Assembly: GCA_016714605.1 (NCBI GenBank)
Contig: JADKDL010000014.1
Location: forward strand, 1 to 64,000
Origin: Bacteroidales bacterium
Lineage (GTDB): Bacteria; Bacteroidota; Bacteroidia; Bacteroidales; UBA1715
DNA length: 64,000 nt
Direction: 5' to 3'
Made by a program: the position numbers and the translations under genes. Positions 53,364-61,227 of the stretch are shown in pieces. The notes under the pieces were generated by a model. It made no database searches. It worked only from the letters and a program-made list of their open reading frames with translations, and was not told where the DNA came from. Numbering within the stretch: position 1 is the stretch's first letter; every line of letters begins with the position of its first letter.

Positions 53364-53500
53364 TATTGGTGTTTTTTATCATTGAATGGAACAGAACTCG
53401 TATGGGCAGTTTGGCTGTGGCTTAGAGTTCCAAAACTTGTGCTGAACTTGACAAAGTATGGTGGGTGAAGCGTATTGGCTATATTTTGTTTGTCAGCCTA

Positions 53501-53866
53501 CTATTCGATTATGCCTTCGTGCTTTTTGAGCAGTTCTTTTACTTGTTTTTCAAGAATTGGAATGCTACGATTCACAATCAACCAGATAATATCTTCTGAA
53601 ACACTATCGTATCCATGAATAATCCGATTGCGTGTGTCTACAATCTTACGAGAGTCACTTATTGGAAAGCTGGGATCAGTTTTCAGTATTCGATCCATTG
53701 CCTCGCCAATTATTTCAATATTCCGTTCAATTGCTTTTCGTGTTTTTAAATCCTTTTGAAATTCAAAGAAGTTGCGCTTTTCTGGAAGGAAATCATAAAT
53801 CTCTGCAATAGATTGTTCTATATCTTTTAAACATGCTCTAATATCAAATTGTTTATTGTTTTGCAT
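53501..53866 (-). CDS. HepT-like toxin (DUF86)
   Basis: 121 residues, all helical, with the HEPN active-site motif RX4HXY in TRNRIIHGYDS and the family block ERNIEIIGEAMDRIL. HepT toxins act as RNases or are held inactive by an MntA-type nucleotidyltransferase that adds AMP to the conserved tyrosine. Its start overlaps the end of the MntA-like gene by 14 bases, the usual arrangement of this pair. It is probably cytoplasmic. The motif is complete, so the toxin is likely functional. Confidence 0.9.
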   Translation of the reverse strand: MQNNKQFDIRACLKDIEQSIAEIYDFLPEKRNFFEFQKDLKTRKAIERNIEIIGEAMDRILKTDPSFPISDSRKIVDTRNRIIHGYDSVSEDIIWLIVNRSIPILEKQVKELLKKHEGIIE

Positions 53867-54155
53867 AAATCAAGTATTTAGAGCTATCAATATTTGAACG
53901 TATAAATGGATTCTTTATCGCCTTATTTTCTAATAAGTCAATAGGTCTTTTTAATAAATCCTGTAATGCAAATTTTAAGTTGAAATAATTGTCTGCATAT
54001 TCTAATGGGTCACTAGAATCTATATCAACAATCAAATCAATATCACTCTGTTCATTAAATCGATCTGTCAGAACTGAACCAAAAACATACAAAGACATAA
54101 CGCTGTTTTGCTGACAAAGCTTAATTAGGTTATTTGTGTAATTGTCCAAGTACAT
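53853..54155 (-). CDS. MntA-like nucleotidyltransferase antitoxin
   Basis: 100 residues of the minimal nucleotidyltransferase fold: LYVFGSVLTDRFNEQSDIDL contains the GS...DxD active-site pattern, followed by IDLLENKAIKNPFI. In HepT/MntA systems this protein adds AMP to the toxin and neutralises it. It is the upstream gene of the two, overlapping HepT by 14 bases. The catalytic residues are intact. Confidence 0.9.
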   Translation of the reverse strand: MYLDNYTNNLIKLCQQNSVMSLYVFGSVLTDRFNEQSDIDLIVDIDSSDPLEYADNYFNLKFALQDLLKRPIDLLENKAIKNPFIRSNIDSSKYLIYAKQ

Positions 54156-54611
54156 TGTTTTCTTTTTTATGTAAATCTATAAAATCGATGTTTAAAATCA
54201 AAGTCTGTTATTTTTATGCATTGGGTACAGTTTCCCTATATCCTTACACGCCCACCAATGCAGTATATTTCTGCTAACTATTTATTTTAGACTTCTAAAG
54301 TAAGTTTAATCTTTAATATTTCCAAACTAAACAGATTTTTAGTGTTTTTTTTAAAAGAAAAGCTTTATTTGTTTGTTCTGCGTGGGTATGAACACCTCAG
54401 CTCGTTTGTGGTTGCAACCCAAACGCTATGCTAAAAGAAAAATCGCAGGATTAATAATCTAGCAATAAAACGTACAAACATAATTCTACTTCTTAAACAC
54501 TGTAAGACCTTCTTTACTACTCTAATCCTTTTTATCAGTATTTGGGTTGCATATCCAAATTATTGGTAAATGTACCAATGATTTTTTGTTCGATAATGTG
54601 TATTAATTGAA
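54156..54611. other. Intergenic region
   Basis: About 450 bases between the toxin-antitoxin pair and the actin-like gene. No open frame. A short piece around 54406-54450 (GTTGCAACCCAAACGC) looks like repeat debris. Nothing else was recognised. Confidence 0.5.
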
Positions 54612-55583
54612 TTATCTTATAGTTAAAGGATCATTTTCATAGCAATTGCTAAAATATTTTAGACCTTCCAATACATAATCATTTTCTGATTTAAGAACAG
54701 TAGGAATCTTTATCGTTTTTTCAATTCGTTTGGCTAAATATTCATTTGCACTTGCACCTATCAAATATAAAGAAACAATAGTTGAAGAGGATTTTTCTCC
54801 AAACTCAACAATAGTATTATAGATTTCATTTTCTATTATTGTAAAGTATGGTTCACATAATTCACGGAAATATTCTATAGAAATATCAATATTTGATTCT
54901 AATCCATTTGCTTTGTTACCTTTTAATCTAATAGGTTTATTAGAATTTGAAAGAATATTAAAATCCTTTAAAACCAATAGTATATCATTTGGATTTACAA
55001 TAATGTCTTTATCCAACTGCATTCTTCTTTTCAAAATAGTTGAAATCATTTTATTTCCGTACGGAACCTTGTTAGATTGTTTTACTTCCTTGTTCTCAAC
55101 TACAGAAATTTCAAATTTTTCAGAAGTTGCATTAATTAAGATGTAACACTCATGATTATTCTCAAAACCAAGTCCCTTAATTGCTGCATATGGTTTATAC
55201 ATCATATAAACATTTCTTGCTCTAGCATGCTCCATTGAATCACGAACAGCTCGGATCTCAACTTCAGTAACTGTATCTGAAACGAGGGTAAATGTATTAA
55301 AGTAGAACGAAATAAATTTGCTTCCACCTTTTTTATCAGTTTTCTTTATTACACCTCTAATCAAGAGTTCAAAACCGTTAAAATCAGCTATTGCCCCTGC
55401 TTTTAATGGATAAATTATTATTCCGACAGTTTCATCTGATATTTCATTTCCTATAGCAATAGGACGACCTGATTTATCTATTTGAATTCTTGCAGGTTCA
55501 TCAAATAAAACTTCTCCTTTTTTTACAACTCTCAAGTTTGATCCTTCAAACTCGAAACAACAGTCATCTTTAAAAATTCCCAT
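54612..55583 (-). CDS. Diverged MreB/actin-like protein without nucleotide-binding motifs
   Basis: 323 residues, close to MreB length. The order of MreB landmarks is kept: GEVLFDEPARIQIDKSGRPI aligns with the ...IVLNEPSVVAI segment, IYPLKAGAIADFNGFELLIR with IRPMKDGVIADF, TEVEIRAVRDSMEHARARNV with the VERRAI...GAREV helix, MMYKPYAAIKGLGF with IEEPMAAAIGAGL, and IVSLYLIGASANEYLAKRIE with MVLTGGGALLRNLD. The nucleotide-binding positions are lost: phosphate-1 DLGTAN reads FEGSN, phosphate-2 DIGGGTTE reads NATSEKFE, the catalytic EEP glutamate is YKP, and TGGGA is IGASA. It is therefore probably a non-ATPase actin-fold protein, perhaps a scaffold. There is no signal peptide. Neighbours are unrelated. 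The assignment is from motif order and needs a structure-based check. Confidence 0.65.
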   Translation of the reverse strand: MGIFKDDCCFEFEGSNLRVVKKGEVLFDEPARIQIDKSGRPIAIGNEISDETVGIIIYPLKAGAIADFNGFELLIRGVIKKTDKKGGSKFISFYFNTFTLVSDTVTEVEIRAVRDSMEHARARNVYMMYKPYAAIKGLGFENNHECYILINATSEKFEISVVENKEVKQSNKVPYGNKMISTILKRRMQLDKDIIVNPNDILLVLKDFNILSNSNKPIRLKGNKANGLESNIDISIEYFRELCEPYFTIIENEIYNTIVEFGEKSSSTIVSLYLIGASANEYLAKRIEKTIKIPTVLKSENDYVLEGLKYFSNCYENDPLTIR

Positions 55584-56010
55584 ATCTAATTGCTTTTATC
55601 TTTTAACATTTCATCACCACCCAAATTTAACACACTCAATTTTCCTTAATCTTACTTTTCTTTTAAATATGATTTTTTCTGAAGGTGTAATGGCGGTGTA
55701 TCATTATGGTTTTGTCTACTGTTTTATTTGCTTTTCAAAAGTAAATAAAATGTTGTTAAATTCAAATTCTAGGGAGGGGGATTTCTTTCTAACAGCACAT
55801 GAGAAGACACTGACGGAAGCAACGTTTAAAAGGAATGGGCTAAAGCCGCATTCCTATTCATTGAATTGATGGAAGAACTGTCAATTCAATGTATAGGCAG
55901 AGCCTACTAAAATATATTCAGCTCAGGCACAGCCTGAGCTGAACGGGGCTCCCGTTGGTCGGTACACGGAAATAAACAATTAAATCAAATAGGTAAATAA
56001 ATGCAATGTA
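55584..56010. repeat. Intergenic region with REP-like hairpins
   Basis: From about 55830 a cluster of hairpins is seen: GGAATGGGC TAAA GCC.CATTCC, TAGGC/GCCTA, CAGCTCAGGC ACA GCCTGAGCTG (perfect, about 55919-55941) and ACGGG GCT CCCGT. An open stretch at 55669-55869 has no family resemblance and overlaps the repeats, so it is not called a gene. Confidence 0.6.
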
Positions 56011-58494
56011 TTAATCGCGTAAGCAACGAACAGAGTTACCTTCCCTTTTTTGAGCAAAATCATTTTGAAATAAATTACTATTTCCATTCTTTAGATGGTA
56101 AGAAATGGAATTTCCTACAGTTTTTTCAGTAGAGCTCCACCATACACCTCCAATTCCAAGTCCATTGTAAACACCTTGCCAAGAACAATTACCACCCGGA
56201 AAAGCTGTAAAGCCAGATGCATTAGTTGCGCCAACATTTGGAGTATTCCAAAGAATATCCGCCTTCATTTTCCCCCCAGCAATGTTTGAACCTAATAAAT
56301 TATTTTCTAAAGTATTCCACTCGGCTTCGGTTGGCACATGCCATCCATAAGGGCATAATTTTTCAGTATTAACCGTGTACCAATTATATAAATAGCCCGT
56401 TAAGGTAACGTTGTTGTTGTAAAGGCAGTATGCCCCATTTGTTAAGTTCGTCCATTCAGTAGGCGAGTCAACTCTTGGAATATCTGTTCCGTCGTTATAT
56501 TTTGTAGTTTTCAGGTTTTCGGCCATCCAAACTTGATTACCAATATTTACAATTCTATATTCATTTCCGGAAATATCAAGAACTGTTTTACCTATATTAT
56601 AATAATTTTTTAAATCTAATTTTAGTTGCGATAATTCGGTTTTTAGTTTGGTGATTTCTGCTAAAACTGAATTATCAGCCGATGCTACATCATTCATTAT
56701 TTGGTCAATATTGTCATCAATATATTTTTTATTCACTGCATCATTATTGTTTACCGGTGTTTTTACATTAATTACTTGGTTGTTTTGCATATTAATGTTT
56801 TTCAGTGTATCTATAGACATTACCGTTGTGCCTGCAACACTTTCACTACCAACCCTAAAAGATAAACCTGCATCACCATTGATATGCAACCAACCATTTT
56901 TAGCAGTACCAGAACCCAAAAAGTTTTTCATATTACTGATGTAACTGTTATCGCCATCCTGACGGAAAAAAAGTGCTTTTTTGCTACCAGATTCAAAAAT
57001 CCTAAGGGTTTTATCGTGTATCATTTGTCCATTGACCCATACATTACCAGTAGCATCGATATTCATACGCACATTGCCCTTGGTTGCAAATTGGACACTC
57101 CCTGAATCTGAAGCTTGAATGCGCATTGCGCCAATTCCTCTATGATCAAGAAGTGACATTCCAGTGTTCGTGCGTATAAGGCGCAAAGAATAATCGGTAT
57201 AGGTGTCGTCGCCATGGAAGTCGATAAAAGCACTGCGGTTACCTGTATTAAATGCGTTAACTTCGATGTAAAGGGGATGAACACCACTAGTAAAAGTTTT
57301 ATTACCAGCTATGATTTGGGTTCCGGTTAACAAAACGGCTTTATTTGCAAGAGTATCAGTTGTATTTATCACATAAGGATTTCCAGTAGTGCCACTACCT
57401 GTTACGGCGGTATTAGCGCCAGCTATAATTTTAGTTTCAGAGCCATCTTGGTCGCCAGTGTTGGTACCTGTAATTGCTGTAAGTTTAGTTTTTTCAGCAG
57501 TTGTGTAATCTTCCGTAGATAAACCTTTTCCTGTTACTTTATCAACTTTAGCACCTACTGCTAAAACTGTGGCTTTTAAATCAAGTTCATCTTTTATTTT
57601 TGATGACGTCCAGGTTTTAGTTGTTAATACTTGTGTATTGTCAAAAAGTACAGTAGGATCACCAACGTCACCTGTTAAACCTTTATCGCCTTGTAGTCCC
57701 TTATCGCCTGTTGCACCTTTATCACCTGTTAATCCCTGGTCACCAATAGGACCTTTGTCGCCAGTAGCTCCAGTAGCTCCTGTGTCACCTTTCAGTCCTT
57801 GTAATCCAGTTTCTCCTTTATCCCCGGTTTCTCCTTTATCACCTTGTAGTCCTTTCTCTCCTTGAATGCCTGGCAATCCTAGGTCACCCTGTGGGCCTTT
57901 ATCTCCGGTTAAACCCTTATCACCTTGTGGACCCTTTTCGCCAGTAGCTCCAGTAGCTCCGGATGCTCCTGTGTCTCCTTTATCACCTTTCGGCCCTTGT
58001 AACCCTGCTTCTCCTTTCTCGCCCTGAATACCTTGTATGCCTTGAGGACCAGTGTCGCCTTTATCTCCTTTAGGTCCAGGTGTGTTGCTGCCCGAAGTTT
58101 TGGCATACATTGCATAAGGTACACTTAGCAATTGGCTGGTACCCGATATGCTATAATTGCTGCCCCCTGCTGGGTTGGTTTCGGTTTTAATAAAATAGGG
58201 ACCGTTTGCCCAGTTGATGGATTCGAAACCTACTGCCGATCCAATCTCGATGCTCATCAAACCATTGGCGTTGGTGGTTGGGTTTAGTGTTTCGGTATAT
58301 ACTGCACTACCGTTTGCATTGCCTTGCAAAATCGATATCCTTACACTTACCATCGTATTGGTTATTAATTGGTTGCTACTGTTGCGGATAACTGCTTGGT
58401 AGCTCATTTTCTCGGGACCCTGTGCCCAAAGCGTTGAAAGTGAAAAGGTACAAGCTAAAAGAACCAATACTGATTTTTTGATTAGTTTTCTCAT
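56011..58494 (-). CDS. Secreted collagen-repeat protein with tail-fibre-like middle and FISUMP domain
   Basis: 827 residues. A signal peptide (LVLLACTFSLSTLWAQ) is followed by a globular N-domain to about 137 (KMSYQAVIRNSSNQLITNT), typical of Bacteroidota surface proteins. Residues of about 138-280 are Gly-X-Y collagen repeats (GPKGDKGDTGPQGIQG type). A tail-fibre-like region follows (TGTNTGDQDGSETKI, NGWLHINGDAGLSFRV), then a short coiled coil (ITKLKTELSQLKLDLKN), then a FISUMP domain at about 640-827 (GNEYRIVNIGNQVWMAENLK to YGWHVPTEAEWNTLENNL, SVRCLRD). It likely forms a trimeric extracellular stalk with a terminal domain. There is no T9SS tail in this protein. Remnants of one lie just upstream in the same orientation. 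Confidence 0.88.
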   Translation of the reverse strand: MRKLIKKSVLVLLACTFSLSTLWAQGPEKMSYQAVIRNSSNQLITNTMVSVRISILQGNANGSAVYTETLNPTTNANGLMSIEIGSAVGFESINWANGPYFIKTETNPAGGSNYSISGTSQLLSVPYAMYAKTSGSNTPGPKGDKGDTGPQGIQGIQGEKGEAGLQGPKGDKGDTGASGATGATGEKGPQGDKGLTGDKGPQGDLGLPGIQGEKGLQGDKGETGDKGETGLQGLKGDTGATGATGDKGPIGDQGLTGDKGATGDKGLQGDKGLTGDVGDPTVLFDNTQVLTTKTWTSSKIKDELDLKATVLAVGAKVDKVTGKGLSTEDYTTAEKTKLTAITGTNTGDQDGSETKIIAGANTAVTGSGTTGNPYVINTTDTLANKAVLLTGTQIIAGNKTFTSGVHPLYIEVNAFNTGNRSAFIDFHGDDTYTDYSLRLIRTNTGMSLLDHRGIGAMRIQASDSGSVQFATKGNVRMNIDATGNVWVNGQMIHDKTLRIFESGSKKALFFRQDGDNSYISNMKNFLGSGTAKNGWLHINGDAGLSFRVGSESVAGTTVMSIDTLKNINMQNNQVINVKTPVNNNDAVNKKYIDDNIDQIMNDVASADNSVLAEITKLKTELSQLKLDLKNYYNIGKTVLDISGNEYRIVNIGNQVWMAENLKTTKYNDGTDIPRVDSPTEWTNLTNGAYCLYNNNVTLTGYLYNWYTVNTEKLCPYGWHVPTEAEWNTLENNLLGSNIAGGKMKADILWNTPNVGATNASGFTAFPGGNCSWQGVYNGLGIGGVWWSSTEKTVGNSISYHLKNGNSNLFQNDFAQKREGNSVRCLRD

Positions 58495-58514
58495 GGTAAA
58501 TGTTATTTTGAGTT

Positions 58515-58800
58515 TTAGGATTTCAATGTTTTGATTTCAATGTTTTTATTAATAATTTTAAGAAAATATGTTTTCGGCACATACACACTCAAATCAATCT
58601 GAGTGTCTACACCTGTCAGTTTTTTGTTTTGTAAGAATTTTCCCTGCATGTCATACAGTTAAAAGTCCAAAGTCTTTTACTTCCAATGTAAGAAAATCGG
58701 CAGTTGGGTTGGGGTAAGCCATTATCGAAAGGGTTATGCCTTTAGCTTCCGCAATGCTGTTTGTTACTGTAATTTCTATTCCATACATATCTGCAAAGCT
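58515..58800 (-). pseudogene. Remnant of a T9SS-secreted protein C-terminus
   Basis: On the minus strand the frame reads ADMYGIEITVTNSIAEAKGI, TLSIMAYPNPTADFLTLEVK, then a stop after DFGLLTV (about 58650). It resumes in another frame as YDMQGKFLQNKKLTGVDTQI, DLSVYVPKTYFLKIINKN to a stop at 58515. This is a T9SS type A sorting domain (YPNP motif and YDMQGK) with no body in front of it, so only the tail of a lost gene remains. It lies just upstream of the collagen-repeat gene, probably once in the same operon. Confidence 0.8.
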
Positions 58801-59271
58801 CAAAACAATTTATTTTTCGACTTCTAAAGTAGTTTTATTCTCTATTATTTCCAAAACAAACAGACATTATTTGTTGTTTTTATTAAACTGATAATGGGGC
58901 TTTATCGCATTCGGTGAAGGTGTTAGGGCTATGGTCTTTGAGTTTACACAAAATTATTTGCAATTATTTACAGTCTCCAAAACTTTACGTTAGTCAAACC
59001 TAACAATCTTGTATGTTAGCAGAATTATCTCGAAAGCAAACTTTGATTTCTTAAAATCGTTTGAGTAATTTTTTTTGTCTCCATTTTCGTTCTATTTTAA
59101 GTTGACACTTTTTTTTGTTAACTTATTTCAGGACAAGAAAATCCACTCAAATTTTCTATTTAATTATTGTTAAGTGACGTTCGTCAAATAATACATACCG
59201 TTCGCCAAAATAAAAATTATTTTTAAGAGACTTGAATCTATCTTTGAAACATCTACGAAGAAAAAGGTTTT
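58801..59271. other. Intergenic region and rpoD promoter region
   Basis: About 470 AT-rich bases. They contain a direct repeat CGTTCGtCAAA / CGTTCGcCAAA at 59178-59188 and 59199-59209, 21 bases apart, and a TAnnTTTG element at 59239. No gene was recognised. Confidence 0.55.
59239..59246 (+). promoter_or_regulatory. rpoD promoter -7 element
   Basis: TATCTTTG matches TAnnTTTG, 25 bases before the rpoD ATG. No TTTG is found at -33, but two direct repeats lie 30-61 bases upstream and may compensate by binding an activator. Confidence 0.55.
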
Positions 59272-60135
59272 ATGAGACAATTAAAAATTAACAAGTCTAT
59301 TACAAGCAGAGAAAGTTTATCGCTTGATAAATATCTGCATGACATAAGTAAATTTAAAATGATCTCAGCTGATCAAGAAGTTGATTTAGCAAGAAAAATT
59401 AAGAACGGAGATTCAGCTGCTACAACAGAATTGATAAAAGCTAATCTTAGATTTGTAGTTTCAGTTGCAAAACAATATCAAAATCAAGGGTTAACATTGC
59501 CAGATTTAATAAATGAAGGTAATTTAGGACTTATTAAAGCCGCAGAAAAATTTGATGAAACAAGAGGATTTAAGTTTATTTCATATGCAGTTTGGTGGAT
59601 TAGACAGTCAATAATTCAAGCTATTTATGAACAGTCGAGGATGGTTCGGTTACCATTAAATCAGGTAACTTCATTATCAAAATATTACAAAATAAATGCT
59701 CAGTATGAACATGAGCATGAGAGACTTCCGAGTGTAGATGAAGTTTCTGAAATAATGAATATAAGTAGGGAGAAGCTATTAGAAACAATAGCTGTCTCAT
59801 CAAGGCATACATCTTTTGATGCACCTCTTTCTGAAGATTCAGATAGTGGAAGTCTTATAGATGTGTACCATAATAAAGAAGCTATGTCAGTTGATAATTC
59901 TTTGATTCAAGAATCATTAAGAATTCAAATTGACACAGCATTGTCATCGCTCACCAATAGAGAATCAAGCATTGTAAAAATGTTTTACGGTATCGGCATT
60001 GAAGAAAAAAGTGTTGATGAGATTAGTACCGTATATGGTTTGACAAAAGAGCGAGTTAGACAAATTAAAGAGACTGCCATTTCAAGAATAAGGCAGTCAA
60101 AACAGAGTTGTCTTCTCAAAGCCTATTTAGGTTAG
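59272..60135 (+). CDS. rpoD: Primary RNA polymerase sigma factor (RpoD/SigA)
   Basis: 287 residues, the short Bacteroidota form without region 1.1. Region 1.2 (DKYLHDISKFKMISADQEVDLARKI), region 2 (LIKANLRFVVSVAKQYQNQG, DLINEGNLGLIKAAEKFD, FISYAVWWIRQSI), region 3 (PLNQVTSLSKYYKINAQYEH) and region 4 (SIVKMFYGIG, SVDEISTVYGLTKERVRQIK, ending LLKAYLG) are complete. It directs core polymerase to TTTG / TAnnTTTG promoters such as those seen in this window. It is transcribed alone, with a terminator after it. Confidence 0.96.
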   Translation: MRQLKINKSITSRESLSLDKYLHDISKFKMISADQEVDLARKIKNGDSAATTELIKANLRFVVSVAKQYQNQGLTLPDLINEGNLGLIKAAEKFDETRGFKFISYAVWWIRQSIIQAIYEQSRMVRLPLNQVTSLSKYYKINAQYEHEHERLPSVDEVSEIMNISREKLLETIAVSSRHTSFDAPLSEDSDSGSLIDVYHNKEAMSVDNSLIQESLRIQIDTALSSLTNRESSIVKMFYGIGIEEKSVDEISTVYGLTKERVRQIKETAISRIRQSKQSCLLKAYLG

Positions 60136-60153
60136 TTAAGTAAAGGTGTGATT

Positions 60154-60180
60154 GGCGGAATTGTATTCCGCCTTTCTTTT
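60154..60180 (+). terminator. rpoD terminator
   Basis: Perfect 8-bp stem GGCGGAAT (60154-60161), loop TGT, ATTCCGCC (60165-60172), followed by a T-rich run. Confidence 0.9.
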
Positions 60181-60266
60181 TTTAAGAATATCCGTATATT
60201 TTTTTAAAATAGAGTTTATTATTCGCGGCTTTTTCGTAAAATTGTGCTACAAAGGCAAACGTGATA

Positions 60267-60842
60267 ATGAGCGAACTACCCAAGAGAGAATTAGTAATAA
60301 TAGGTGGACCTAATGGTTCAGGTAAATCAACGTTTGCACAGAGCTATTTGAAGCTGCACCCAATGTTTTGTCTCAATGCAGATGATATTGCAAAAGAGAT
60401 AAACCCTACAGATATGAGTAGAGCAAGTCTAGCTGCTGGCAGAGTATTTTTTCAAAAACTCAAAGAATATAGAGAACGCAATGAAAGTTTGTTGATAGAA
60501 AGCACCTTGTCGGGCATATATCTAAACAAACTTATCCCCGATTTTCATAATGAAGGTTACGAAGTAATTCTAGTTTATGTATTTTTATATTCTCCAAAAG
60601 TTTGTATTGAAAGAATTAAAGAGAGAGTATTGAAAGGAGGTCACTTTGTTCCCGACCAAGATGTTGTGCGAAGATATTATAGAAGTAAAGAGAATTTTTG
60701 GACAAATTATAAAAACTTGGCAGACAAGTGGTTCCTCGTTTATAATTCAGAAAATAGATTTATGGAGATAGCTTTGGGAATAAAAAATCAATTTTCTATA
60801 AAAAATAAAGAATATTTTTATAAATTTGTCGAACAATTCTAA
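60267..60842 (+). CDS. Zeta-toxin-family P-loop kinase
   Basis: 191 residues from ATG 60267; a GTG six bases earlier is possible. The Walker A motif GGPNGSGKST is at residues 13-22, followed by CLNADDIAKEINP and LLIESTLSG, the block that binds substrate in zeta toxins. VYVFLYSPKVCIERIKERVLKGGHFVPDQDVVRRYYRS carries the arginine-rich lid. Zeta toxins phosphorylate UDP-GlcNAc, but many chromosomal relatives have other or unknown substrates. It is followed by a small gene 10 bases on, probably in one transcript, so a toxin-antitoxin pair is possible. Confidence 0.87.
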   Translation: MSELPKRELVIIGGPNGSGKSTFAQSYLKLHPMFCLNADDIAKEINPTDMSRASLAAGRVFFQKLKEYRERNESLLIESTLSGIYLNKLIPDFHNEGYEVILVYVFLYSPKVCIERIKERVLKGGHFVPDQDVVRRYYRSKENFWTNYKNLADKWFLVYNSENRFMEIALGIKNQFSIKNKEYFYKFVEQF

Positions 60843-60852
60843 ATTCTTAATT

Positions 60853-61056
60853 ATGGAAGTTAAGAAATTTTCAGACCTGAACTTGTACTTGAAGGGATTT
60901 GAAATCGAGTCTATCGGTAATCAAGCAGTTAGGAAAGTTCAAGAAGAAAACAGAAAAAAAGGAATACCTTTAGTGTATTCGGTTGATGGTAAAATTTATT
61001 ATGAATTGGCTGATGGTTCAATTACTACCAACAGTCCGTTCAAAGAAAAAGATTAG
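60853..61056 (+). CDS. Small conserved-type protein next to the zeta-like kinase
   Basis: 67 residues from ATG 60853: a helical N-terminal half (LYLKGFEIESIGNQAVRKVQ, EENRKKG) and a short beta-hairpin (IPLVYSVDGKIYYELADGSI). The start is chosen because it lies 10 bases after the kinase stop. I do not recognise a named family. Its size, acidic/basic mix and position make it a candidate antitoxin or cofactor of the kinase, but in known zeta systems the antitoxin usually precedes the toxin. Followed by a terminator, so the two genes form a closed unit. Confidence 0.75.
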   Translation: MEVKKFSDLNLYLKGFEIESIGNQAVRKVQEENRKKGIPLVYSVDGKIYYELADGSITTNSPFKEKD

Positions 61057-61066
61057 ATGTGATTGT

Positions 61067-61106
61067 AAAGGGCGAATTTTTTTATAAAATTCGCCCTTTC
61101 TTTTTT
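61067..61106 (+). terminator. Terminator of the zeta-like operon
   Basis: Perfect 14-bp stem AAAGGGCGAATTTT (61067-61080), loop TTTAT, matching arm 61086-61099, then T residues. Confidence 0.92.
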
Positions 61107-61149
61107 ATACATATTCTAAAATGATAGTACTTTTTTAGAATAATTTCTT

Positions 61150-61157
61150 TATTTTTG
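61150..61157 (+). promoter_or_regulatory. Candidate promoter -7 element of the GH44 gene
   Basis: TATTTTTG fits TAnnTTTG, about 70 bases before ATG 61228. The -33 position has only a T run with TTTAG nearby. Confidence 0.4.
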
Positions 61158-61227
61158 ATGAATAAAGTATTACTAAAGATTATCGAAAACTCCCTGTTTT
61201 AAAGAAATAATTATAAACTATAAGATT

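Noticed and set aside
55669..55869. A 66-codon open frame upstream of the collagen-repeat gene
   Set aside because: No family resemblance, composition unlike neighbouring proteins, and it runs into REP-like hairpins.
57569..58124. Open stretches antisense to or out of frame with the collagen repeats
   Set aside because: They are low-complexity translations of the Gly-X-Y repeat DNA and have no independent support.
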